A stretch of DNA of 15,314 nucleotides from JBDIAR01 sp039812545 (GTDB lineage Bacteria > Actinomycetota > Actinomycetes > Actinomycetales > Dermatophilaceae): the NCBI GenBank assembly GCA_039812545.1, contig JBDIAR010000080.1:1-15314 (forward strand), written 5' to 3'. The position numbers and the translations under genes were made by a program. The notes beneath the pieces are model-generated. The model was not told the DNA's origin. It worked only from the letters and a program-made list of their open reading frames with translations, and did no database searches. Positions 6,992 through 12,887 of the stretch are shown piece by piece (the first letter of the stretch is position 1; every line of letters starts with the position of its first letter).

Positions 6992-7687
6992 GTGCGACTC
7001 GTCATTGCCCGGTGCAGCGTGGACTACGAGGGGCGCCTCCAGGCGCACCTAGCCACCGCGACCCGACTGCTGCTCGTCAAGGCCGACGGGTCGGTGCTGG
7101 TGCACAGCGACGGGGGCTCGTACAAGCCGTTGAACTGGATGTCGCCGCCCTGCGCCATGGCGGAGATCGCACCGGACGAGCACGAGGCGGCCCAGGGTGT
7201 GACCGCGGTGTGGGTCGTCCGGCATACCAAGTCCGGGGACGCGCTGCGGATCCGGATTCATCAGATCCTGCACGACAGCAGACACGACCTCGGCACCGAC
7301 CCCGGCCTGGTCAAAGAGGGCGTCGAGGCGCATCTTCAGGTCCTGCTCGCCGAACACATCCACACCCTCGGCGAGGGCTGGTCCCTGATCCGGCGCGAAC
7401 ACATGACCGCCATCGGACCGGTGGACATCCTGGCCCGGGACGGCGACCGCCGGCACGTGGCCATCGAGATCAAACGTCGCGGCGAGATCGACGGCGTCGA
7501 ACAACTCACCCGCTACCTCGAACTGATGAACCGCGACCCGCACCTGGCCCCGGTGACCGGGGTGTTCGCTGCGCAGGAGATCAAGCCGCAGGCCCGGACG
7601 CTGGCCGAGGACCGCGGGATCCGTTGTGTGGTGCTGGATTACGACGCGCTGCGCGGGATCGACGACGCCGAGTCGCGCCTCTTCTGA
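6992..7687 (+). CDS. nucS: NucS/EndoMS mismatch-specific endonuclease
   Basis: 231-residue nuclease that cuts both strands at mismatched bases and provides mismatch repair in actinobacteria, which lack MutS/MutL (known of the family). The N-terminal domain starts MRLVIARCSVDYEGRL (1-16). The C-terminal RecB-like nuclease domain shows VDIL with D145, AIEIKRR with E159 and K161, and QLTRY (171-175). The extreme C-terminus ESRLF resembles the sliding-clamp-binding tail of the family. The GTG at 6992 gives the exact family N-terminus and follows TAGGCT by 6 nt. It stands alone on the plus strand, divergent from ptrB and convergent with the phosphatase-like gene across a 7-bp tandem repeat. Confidence 0.95.
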   Translation: MRLVIARCSVDYEGRLQAHLATATRLLLVKADGSVLVHSDGGSYKPLNWMSPPCAMAEIAPDEHEAAQGVTAVWVVRHTKSGDALRIRIHQILHDSRHDLGTDPGLVKEGVEAHLQVLLAEHIHTLGEGWSLIRREHMTAIGPVDILARDGDRRHVAIEIKRRGEIDGVEQLTRYLELMNRDPHLAPVTGVFAAQEIKPQARTLAEDRGIRCVVLDYDALRGIDDAESRLF

Positions 7688-7695
7688 CCTGCTGG

Positions 7696-7765
7696 CTGCG
7701 GCCTGGGGCCTGCGGCCTGCGGCCTGGGGGCTGCGCTCTGGGGCCTGCGGCCTGCGCTCTGCGGG
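7696..7765. repeat. Ten tandem 7-bp repeats (CTGCGGC/CTGGGGC type)
   Basis: Ten contiguous heptamers, all starting with CTG: CTGCGGC (units 1, 3, 4, 8), CTGGGGC (2, 7), CTGGGGG (5), CTGCGCT (6, 9) and CTGCGGG (10). A degenerate eleventh, CTGCTGG, precedes at 7689-7695. The array starts right after the nucS stop and ends 7 bp before the stop of the convergent gene, filling the whole gap. It has no open reading frame of its own that I would accept. Likely a variable-number repeat; an effect on transcription ends is possible. Confidence 0.85.
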
Positions 7766-7771
7766 TCGACG

Positions 7772-8245
7772 CTACGCCGTGATCGGCCAGGGTCGCACGA
7801 GCCGCCAGCCGTCGGCGTCCCCCTCGACGGCGATGACCACGTCCGGCGGGAGCGGGTCGGCGCCGGCAGCCGGCGCGCCGATGCCGGCCCGGCGGGGCGC
7901 CAGGGCGGCGAGCACGCGCTCGTCGCCGACGATCAGCACCGCCTCACCTCGGTGTTCGTCGGCGAGTCCGTCCATGAGGCGCCGCAGAGCCGGCTGGGCG
8001 TCAGTGCTTTCGCGGTCAGCGGTGACCTGATCGGCAGGACCAGGAGGGCCCGCGAGGCCGGCGAGGACGACCGCGGGGACGCCGAGGTCGTCGCTCAGTC
8101 GGGCGGCGGTATGCCGGGCGCTCGCCTCGGGCCCGCCGTAGATCCGGGCGAGCCGCTGCGGTCGCAAGGTGTCCCCCAGCGGGCCGAATCGATGACCCTC
8201 GCGGGCGACCAGGAAGACGCGCACCGGGCATTGCAGATCGCTCAC
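7772..8245 (-). CDS. Histidine-phosphatase-like protein, apparently catalytically dead
   Basis: 157 residues. The layout follows the histidine phosphatase (phosphoglycerate mutase) fold: an N-terminal strand RVFLVAREGHRFG (9-21) where active enzymes have LVRHGE, then RLARIYGGPEASARHTAARLSDDLGV (31-56), matching the usual L..IYSSP...AR.TA..L...LG stretch, and ADEHRGEAVLIVGDERVLAAL (95-115), where active enzymes have VSHGG. The R-H-G triad reads R-E-G and the second catalytic His site reads G-D-E, so both key histidines appear lost. The start is GTG 8245, with AGGAGG 10 nt upstream. It follows the STAS gene by 64 bp on the same strand, probably as an operon. The fold assignment is by pattern only. 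Confidence 0.65.
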   Translation of the reverse strand: MSDLQCPVRVFLVAREGHRFGPLGDTLRPQRLARIYGGPEASARHTAARLSDDLGVPAVVLAGLAGPPGPADQVTADRESTDAQPALRRLMDGLADEHRGEAVLIVGDERVLAALAPRRAGIGAPAAGADPLPPDVVIAVEGDADGWRLVRPWPITA

Positions 8246-8309
8246 CGCGCGCGGTCCTCCTGTCGACGATCGAGGTCGATCGGGTCAGCCGTCGCGTCGC
8301 AGCAATCGG

Positions 8310-8642
8310 TCAGAGGCGACTGACCCCGGCGCGGCGCAGGACCCGATCACTGGCTCCGGCATTGCCCGACACGGCCAGATTGATTCCGAGTCTGCGGGCT
8401 CGCGAGGCCGCGTGCAAGAGGATCGCCAATCCGGTGCCGTCGCGCAGCTCGGCATGGTCGAGGTCGACCACGACGTGCTGGCGAACGGCGACGCCGCGCC
8501 CGATGAGATCGTCCACGGCCTCGCGCAGCGTCGACGCCGTGCGGGCCTCGATGGACCCGTCCGGGACCAATCGCAGACCGTCGAACCGTACGGTCAGCGG
8601 ATTCAGCCGATGGACCGGACCCGATGCAACCACCGCGTTCAT
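8310..8642 (-). CDS. STAS-domain protein (anti-sigma factor antagonist-like)
   Basis: 110 residues, a single STAS domain: VRFDGLRLVPDGSIEARTASTLREAVDDLIGRG (18-50), VVVDLDHAELRDGTGLAILLHAASRARRLGINLAVSG (57-93), and a last helix VLRRAGVSRL. Anti-anti-sigma factors of the SpoIIAA/RsbV type have a D-S-S/T-G phosphorylation loop; this one reads D-G-T-G (68-71), so the usual phosphoserine position is Gly, with Thr70 next to it. ATG 8642 is well supported by GGGGAGG 4 nt upstream. No anti-sigma kinase or sigma factor is nearby. TACCGT at 8680-8685 on the minus strand is a weak -10 candidate. The role may be partner binding rather than switching; this is inference. Confidence 0.75.
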   Translation of the reverse strand: MNAVVASGPVHRLNPLTVRFDGLRLVPDGSIEARTASTLREAVDDLIGRGVAVRQHVVVDLDHAELRDGTGLAILLHAASRARRLGINLAVSGNAGASDRVLRRAGVSRL

Positions 8643-8799
8643 GGCACCTCCCCGTTCGCGCCATTTCGTGTCACCTTCCACGGTAGGGGCGATGGGTGCG
8701 GAGGTGGCCGACGACACACCTCGGCTATCGAATCGTGATCCGCGGCCGCCGATGGAGCGACGTCTCGATCGCCGCGTGGTTTCGTGCCAGGCTAGGGCG

Positions 8800-9420
8800 A
8801 TGGTCAACCTCACGAGGATCTACACGCGAACCGGCGACGACGGCACCACCGCACTGGGCGACTTCAGCCGCACCCGCAAGACGGACCCACGACTGCAGGC
8901 GTATGCCGATGCCAATGAGGCGAACGCCGCGCTCGGCATCGCGATCGCGGCCGGCGGACTGCCCGAGTCCCTCGTGACGACGCTGACCCGGATCCAGAAC
9001 GAGCTCTTCGACGTCGGCGCGGACCTGTGCACGCCGCTGGCCGAGCAGTACGACTACCCGCCGCTGCGGGTCGGCCAGGAGTGGATCGACGACCTCGAAC
9101 GCGACTGCGACACCTACCTGGCCCAACTGGAGAAGCTGCGGTCCTTCATCCTGCCGGGCGGGTCGGCCGGATCTGCATACCTGCACCTGGCCACCACGAT
9201 CGTGCGCCGCGCCGAACGCAGCACCTGGCAGGCGATCGAGGCATACGGGACGCAGGTGGCCGGTGACGACGGACCCGGCGGGATCAACCCGCTCACGGCG
9301 ACCTACCTGAACCGGCTCTCGGACCTGCTGTTCATCGCGGCTCGGGTCGCCAATATCGCCAGCGGAGGCGACGTGTTGTGGCAGCCGGGTGGTGGACGGG
9401 TGGCACCGCCGGCCGGGTGA
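8800..9420 (+). CDS. pduO: PduO-type cob(I)alamin adenosyltransferase
   Basis: 206-residue trimeric ATP:corrinoid adenosyltransferase, making adenosylcobalamin from cob(I)alamin and ATP. N-terminal ATP-binding motif TRIYTRTGDDGTTALGDFSR (5-24), YADANEANAALG (35-46), RIQNELFDVGADL (64-76), FILPGGSAGSAYLHLATTIVRRAER (116-140) and YLNRLSDLLFIAAR (169-182) are all as in the family. The frame is open far upstream, but the family N-terminus and length set the start at ATG 8800. There is no good ribosome site; CAGGCT, 6 nt upstream, resembles the leaderless -10 boxes seen elsewhere except for its first base. It converges on the DUF2550 gene with 4 bp between stops, the same neighbourhood as in mycobacteria. 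Confidence 0.93.
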   Translation: MVNLTRIYTRTGDDGTTALGDFSRTRKTDPRLQAYADANEANAALGIAIAAGGLPESLVTTLTRIQNELFDVGADLCTPLAEQYDYPPLRVGQEWIDDLERDCDTYLAQLEKLRSFILPGGSAGSAYLHLATTIVRRAERSTWQAIEAYGTQVAGDDGPGGINPLTATYLNRLSDLLFIAARVANIASGGDVLWQPGGGRVAPPAG

Positions 9421-9424
9421 GGGG

Positions 9425-9865
9425 TCAGGCGATGGTCAGGTCGGTGTTGAAACTCGGCGGCGCCGACTCCAGCCAGATCCGCAGCGCCCGGTAGTCCTCC
9501 GGCCGCATCGCCAGGTCGAAGGGGAAGTCCAGATAGGTGCCGACGACCAGGACGGCCTCCGGGAGCAGGGCGATCCCCTCCCCGTCGGCGAGCGGCACGG
9601 GGGCGGAGAGTTCGAGTCCGCCCCGGGTCCAGATGTGGTGCGGCCGACGCGAGAGACCGTTCAGGGAGAACCACTCCAGTTGGGCCGAGCCCATCCGGAC
9701 CAGGCCGAGCCGCCAGCGCGGTTGCGCGCTGGTGCGGATCCCGCACAGGGTGAGGACTTTGCCGCGCGCGATCCGGCGCCGCCGCAAGAACACCGCGACG
9801 ACGACGACCAGCAGTAAAGCCAGCACACCGGCCAGCACCTCGACGGGGATCCAGATGCTGGGCAT
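9425..9865 (-). CDS. DUF2550 single-pass membrane protein
   Basis: 146 residues. An N-terminal membrane anchor (about 6-27), followed by basic RRRRIARGK, leaves a small cytosolic beta-rich domain that includes RWRLGLVRMGSAQLEWFSLNGLSRRPHHIWTRGGLEL and ends FPFDLAMRPEDYRALRIWLESAPPSFNTDLTIA. This is the DUF2550 family, which in actinobacteria typically follows atpC; in M. tuberculosis I recall it as the gene right after atpC. Its function is unknown. The stop-to-start gap after atpC is 14 bp, so the two are cotranscribed. No clear Shine-Dalgarno sequence precedes the ATG, which suggests translational coupling or a weak start. Confidence 0.88.
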   Translation of the reverse strand: MPSIWIPVEVLAGVLALLLVVVVAVFLRRRRIARGKVLTLCGIRTSAQPRWRLGLVRMGSAQLEWFSLNGLSRRPHHIWTRGGLELSAPVPLADGEGIALLPEAVLVVGTYLDFPFDLAMRPEDYRALRIWLESAPPSFNTDLTIA

Positions 9866-9879
9866 GAACGGCCGCAGCG

Positions 9880-10164
9880 TCAGGCGTGCGTCGGACTCTG
9901 CAGCGAGGGCGCGTCGACGCTCTGCGCGACGATCGTCACGCCGTCGTGGTCGACGGAGAGGAAACCGTCGCCGATGGATGCCTCGTTGCGCCGCCCGTCG
10001 GTGCCCTCGATGAGGATGTCGCCGTCACGCAGCGCGGCCAGCAGGGGCGCGTGCCCGGGCAGGATCCCCACATCGCCCTCGGTGGTGCGCACGCGGACGA
10101 ACTTCGCCTCGCCCTTCCAGACCCGCCGGTCCGCCGCAACGAGTTCGACCTTCAGCTCGCTCAC
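9880..10164 (-). CDS. atpC: ATP synthase F1 epsilon subunit AtpC, short form
   Basis: 94 residues of the F1 central-stalk epsilon subunit. The N-terminal beta-sandwich is complete, with ELKVELVAADRRVWKGEAKFVRVRTTEGDVGILPGHAPLLAAL (3-45) and IGDGFLSVDHDGVTIVAQ (64-81). After that only 13 residues remain, so the C-terminal two-helix domain, which inhibits ATP hydrolysis in many bacteria, is missing. The GTG start has AGGAAGG 7 nt upstream. The usual place for atpC is directly after atpD; here it lies some 2.7 kb beyond it, behind an SLH gene and a HIT-like gene, with its own candidate promoter. Confidence 0.95.
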   Translation of the reverse strand: MSELKVELVAADRRVWKGEAKFVRVRTTEGDVGILPGHAPLLAALRDGDILIEGTDGRRNEASIGDGFLSVDHDGVTIVAQSVDAPSLQSPTHA

Positions 10165-10199
10165 CGTTCGACCTTCCTCGTGGGATCAGGGATGGGTTG

Positions 10200-10205
10200 A
10201 GCTTA
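10200..10205 (-). promoter_or_regulatory. Candidate -10 box for atpC-DUF2550
   Basis: TAAGCT on the minus strand in the 85-bp gap between the HIT-like gene and atpC would start a leader of about 28-30 nt that includes the AGGAAGG ribosome site. It is identical to the -10 candidates of ptrB and the SLH gene. No good -35 is visible. Confidence 0.45.
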
Positions 10206-10249
10206 TCGCCTGGACCGGCGAGGGTGTGAGCCCACCGTTGTCTGACGGG

Positions 10250-10885
10250 TCATAGTGCGCCGGACGAGCCGCCCACTGCGGCGACCAGCCGGTCGGCGAC
10301 GAATCGAGCGTTGTCGGCGGCGACCTGCGCGGGCACTCTCGGCAGGTTCTCCTCCCAGTCCAGCAACGGCGAGCCGCGGAACTGACCGGCCCGGGCGGGC
10401 CTGCCGAGGAAGAAGATGTGCAGGTGCGCGCCGCCGTCACCGTACTTGGCGACGTGGACCCGTCCGACCGACGGTAGCGCCTCGACGGCGGCACCGACGG
10501 CGACCAGCAGCCGGCCGAGCTCCTGAGCCAGTGCGTCCGGCAGATCGGTCAGGTCGTGATGGGCTCGCGGCTGCAGGATGGCCATGATCGGCAGGCCGCT
10601 CGGCAGCGCCCGGAGCACCCAGCGCTCGTTGCTCCACAGCGCAGGGGGTTCGGTGCGGTCGGCCGGCTGTGCCGGCTCCGTGGCGCACCGGCACTGGGCG
10701 GGGTCCTCGCCGCCGCGGTCGGGTTCGGCGGCGAGTAGCGGCTGGAGCGGCTTGAGCCGAAGCGTGTCGATCTCGTACGGGAAGATGTCCCAGCCGGGCA
10801 TCTCCTCGACGGCCACCGGTAGGCGGCCGTCCTCGTCAGCGGCCGCCAGGATCCGGGCGTAGTACTCCTCGGCGCTTTCCGGCAT
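10250..10885 (-). CDS. HIT-superfamily (histidine-triad-like) protein
   Basis: 211 residues. The core is WVLRALPSGLPIMAILQPRAHHDLTDLPDALAQELGRLLVAVGAAVEALPSVGRVHVAKYGDGGAHLHIFFLGRP (89-163), with the histidine-triad strand H154-L-H156-I-F-F. The third His of H-x-H-x-H is Phe158, while the middle nucleophile position (H156) is kept. Family members are nucleotide hydrolases or transferases; the substrate is unknown. An N-terminal extension includes CRC (65-67) and, with HH at 109-110, could form a metal site (speculative). ATG 10885 has GGAAGGG 6 nt upstream and follows the SLH stop by 15 bp, so it is in one operon with it. It lies between atpD and atpC, an unusual place. Confidence 0.75.
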   Translation of the reverse strand: MPESAEEYYARILAAADEDGRLPVAVEEMPGWDIFPYEIDTLRLKPLQPLLAAEPDRGGEDPAQCRCATEPAQPADRTEPPALWSNERWVLRALPSGLPIMAILQPRAHHDLTDLPDALAQELGRLLVAVGAAVEALPSVGRVHVAKYGDGGAHLHIFFLGRPARAGQFRGSPLLDWEENLPRVPAQVAADNARFVADRLVAAVGGSSGAL

Positions 10886-10900
10886 ACCAGTCCCTTCCGG

Positions 10901-12514
10901 TCACAGATGCGCGTACCGGTAGAGGAAGGCGGCCATCACGTCGCGCTGGGTGTATGCCAGGGGCCGGAAGGTTCCGTCCGGCCAGCCGGTGGACACCCCG
11001 GTGGTCGCCATCCAGTTGATCTGCTTGACGAACGGCGACGTCGCGATATCGGTGAACAGCGCCGGGCTTGAGGTGGCCTGGACGCCCTTGCCGCCGAGCC
11101 GGTACAAGAAGGCGGCGGTCGCCTCGCGGCTGACCGCAGTGGCGGGGCGGAACGACTTGGTGCCGTCGGGGTTGGCCCAACCCGTGGAGATGCCACGCGC
11201 CGCGAGCCAGGCGATCTCCTTGTAGAACGGGTGGTTCGTCGGGACGTCGACGAAGGGGCTGCGTGCCGGAGGCGTGAACGCCGGCGAGCCCGAGAGTCGG
11301 TACAGGAACGCGGCGAGTTGATCGCGGGTCACCACCACGTTCGGCCGGAAGGTTCCGTCGGCGTAGCCGGTCGTGATCCCGGTCCGGCGCATCCACTCGA
11401 CCTGCGTCGCGAACGGGGTGGTCGACGGCGAGATGTCGCGGAAGCCGATCGAGCCGACCTTGCCCACGTTCGTGCTCTGACCGGACACGACGCTCATGGT
11501 GAACAGATCGCGGCCGTCCTCGGGTCCGAACGGCGACAACAGCGTCGGCGTCGAGGTGGCGACGTGGTACCGACCGGTGGACAGCCCGGTGAATCGGAAC
11601 GAACCGTCGGAGCCCAGGGTCGCCCACCGGTATGCCTTGCCGTTGCCATCGCCGTAGGCGACCAGCTTGGTGCCGGCGGTCACCGGACTGCCCGCGCGCA
11701 AGACGTAGGAGCCGGTCACCGTGGCACCGGGCACCACGGCTTGGGTGCCCAGGTCGAGCTGCTGTCCGTCGGCGACGGTCACATTCGCCTCGGGCACCCC
11801 GGCGTCCTCGGTGCGGTTGCGCCAGAACGACGACACCGCGGTCGGGCTGCCCGCCGGCTGGTCGGCGGTGGCATACAGCACCCGGAAGGTGCCGGTGGGC
11901 ACGCCGTTCAGGGTGAAGTCGGGACCGGCCGGCTCGTCACGCACGACCCGGCCGTCGGCGTCGACGACGAGAACCCGGCCCGCGACCGGGGCGAAGCCGT
12001 CGTGATGGCCGGTGATCGTGCCCGGCCGGCCGGCGCTCACCTCAGCCAGTTGGGGGGTGTCGGAGAAGGAGTACCACGGCGCGGTGTCGTAGCTGTTGAC
12101 CCGGCTGCCGACCCAGGCGTAGGTCGTGCCGCCATTGGGCAGGTTGACCACGAGCCGGAATCGGAACTTCCACGTCGACCCGGGGGCCTGGTTGACGATC
12201 GTGACCGTGCCCTGACCGTTGCCGCCGCCGCAGGTGCCCTCGATGGTCGCCGGGCCCAACACGGGGAGATGGTCGGGAGTGGTGAAGCCGAACGGGAGGG
12301 CGGAGACGCCGGGGCCTGGGTCGACCGAGACCCCCGTCGTGTACTGCTCCACCGTGCAGGTGGCCGCCGAGGGGATGCGATAGGTGAGGACGATGGTCTG
12401 GTCCGCGGCCGCCGCCGGCCCGGCCGTGGCCAACGGGACGGCTACGAGCACAGCCGTGGCGCCGCATACCGAGATCGCTCGACGAACGCGCGCCGAAAGA
12501 CCAACACCCAACAT
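10901..12514 (-). CDS. Secreted S-layer-homology (SLH) protein with three SLH domains
   Basis: 537 residues. A signal peptide (1-37) has a basic N-region, a hydrophobic core and an AAA-ADQ cleavage site. An N-terminal domain with C53 and C95 is unrecognised. Two carboxypeptidase-regulatory-like beta-sandwich repeats lie at about 165-215 and 263-320. Three SLH domains follow at 358-408, 421-474 and 487-535, each with F-x-D-(I/V), a GI/GV-(T/S)TG turn and TFRP or SFRP. SLH domains bind secondary cell-wall polymers (known), so a surface anchor role is likely. ATG 12514 is chosen over an upstream ATG at 12586 because AGGGGA lies 5 nt before it and the signal peptide starts there. Inserted between atpD and the HIT-like gene/atpC. 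Confidence 0.9.
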   Translation of the reverse strand: MLGVGLSARVRRAISVCGATAVLVAVPLATAGPAAAADQTIVLTYRIPSAATCTVEQYTTGVSVDPGPGVSALPFGFTTPDHLPVLGPATIEGTCGGGNGQGTVTIVNQAPGSTWKFRFRLVVNLPNGGTTYAWVGSRVNSYDTAPWYSFSDTPQLAEVSAGRPGTITGHHDGFAPVAGRVLVVDADGRVVRDEPAGPDFTLNGVPTGTFRVLYATADQPAGSPTAVSSFWRNRTEDAGVPEANVTVADGQQLDLGTQAVVPGATVTGSYVLRAGSPVTAGTKLVAYGDGNGKAYRWATLGSDGSFRFTGLSTGRYHVATSTPTLLSPFGPEDGRDLFTMSVVSGQSTNVGKVGSIGFRDISPSTTPFATQVEWMRRTGITTGYADGTFRPNVVVTRDQLAAFLYRLSGSPAFTPPARSPFVDVPTNHPFYKEIAWLAARGISTGWANPDGTKSFRPATAVSREATAAFLYRLGGKGVQATSSPALFTDIATSPFVKQINWMATTGVSTGWPDGTFRPLAYTQRDVMAAFLYRYAHL

Positions 12515-12550
12515 GGCCGTCCCCTGCCACTCACCCAAAGACTCGACATG

Positions 12551-12562
12551 ATCGAACGATCG
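12551..12562. promoter_or_regulatory. Inverted repeat GATCG-AA-CGATC in the SLH leader
   Basis: Perfect 5-bp arms around two bases, 37 bp upstream of the SLH start and downstream of the -10 candidate. It could be an operator or a small RNA hairpin; the function is unknown. Confidence 0.3.
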
Positions 12563-12599
12563 ACGCCGCGGGTGGCCCCAACACACCCCCGGTCATTCT

Positions 12600-12647
12600 T
12601 CAGCTTACAGGCGAGTGGACCCTTGTCCCGGTTGGCGATGAGGCCAT
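12600..12647 (-). CDS. Possible 15-residue leader ORF upstream of the SLH gene
   Basis: ATG at 12647 is preceded by GAGGAGGGG, 7 nt upstream, and encodes MASSPTGTRVHSPVS. Its translation-start region shares GGCCGTCCCCT (plus strand, 12649-12659) with that of the SLH gene (12515-12525). Its stop overlaps the TAAGCT box. Either a leader peptide read from an upstream promoter or a duplicated start region; coding is unproven. Confidence 0.25.
   Translation of the reverse strand: MASSPTGTRVHSPVS
12602..12607 (-). promoter_or_regulatory. Candidate extended -10 box for the SLH-HIT operon
   Basis: TGTAAGCT on the minus strand combines a TAAGCT -10 with an upstream TG. GGGACA, 16 nt before it, is a 4/6 match to a -35. 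The predicted start is near 12595, giving a leader of about 80 nt with a good ribosome site for the SLH gene. Confidence 0.45.
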
Positions 12648-12784
12648 TGGCCGTCCCCTCCTCGACTGGTCCCCGTGTAGCGGTAGCCGGCCTCCCCCCG
12701 GAGCCCTGCACACCGCACGACCAGGGGAACGCTACGCGAGCGTCTCGGCAGAGAACAGACCCCGCGGAACCTTCGCGGCGCCGT

Positions 12785-12800
12785 TGTGCGGCAGATCACA
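12785..12800. promoter_or_regulatory. Crp/GlxR-like dyad upstream of the SLH gene
   Basis: TGTGC-GGCAGA-TCACA matches the Crp/GlxR consensus TGTGA-N6-TCACA at 9 of 10 defined bases. It is about 190 bp upstream of the predicted SLH transcript start, farther than usual, so its relevance is uncertain. Confidence 0.35.
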
Positions 12801-12834
12801 CTCCGACGGCCGATTGACTGGTCACAACGGCCGA

Positions 12835-12864
12835 GCGGGGCCCGTTCCGCAGAACGAGCCCCGC
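12835..12864 (-). terminator. Strong hairpin 24 bp after the atpD stop
   Basis: A 13-bp stem with a single G-U pair and a 4-nt loop: on the minus strand GCGGGGCTCGTTC pairs with GAACGGGCCCCGC around TGCG. No T-tract follows, which is common for actinobacterial terminators. Placed right after atpD, it would end or attenuate the atp operon before the SLH gene. Confidence 0.7.
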
Positions 12865-12887
12865 ACCGCAACCGGGTCGGATCCGGC

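Larger units (their letters stand above)
12515..12887. other. 373-bp atpD-SLH intergenic region
   Basis: No protein-coding gene of convincing size. Reading with the minus strand it holds the post-atpD hairpin (12835-12864), a Crp-like dyad (12785-12800), a 15-codon ORF with its own ribosome site (12600-12647), a TAAGCT -10 box (12602-12607) and a GATCG-AA-CGATC dyad (12551-12562) in the SLH leader. It therefore looks like the end of the atp transcription unit followed by a regulated promoter region. Confidence 0.7.

Noticed and set aside
7696..7765. CRISPR array or coding repeat
   Set aside because: Units are 7 bp with no spacers, and the translated frames are simple repeats without a start signal.
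4765..7782. 1005-codon open frame on the plus strand opposite ptrB and through nucS
   Set aside because: It is a GC-rich shadow: Arg/Gly/Asp-heavy sequence with no family motif, lying antisense to a complete oligopeptidase B and overlapping nucS in another frame.
12666..12735. Possible pseudoknot: CTGGTC/GACCAG and GTAGCG/CGCTAC interleaved in the atpD-SLH gap
   Set aside because: Two 6-bp matches within 70 nt of GC-rich DNA are easily fortuitous, and the region lacks the conserved core of the c-di-AMP (ydaO) riboswitch that I looked for.
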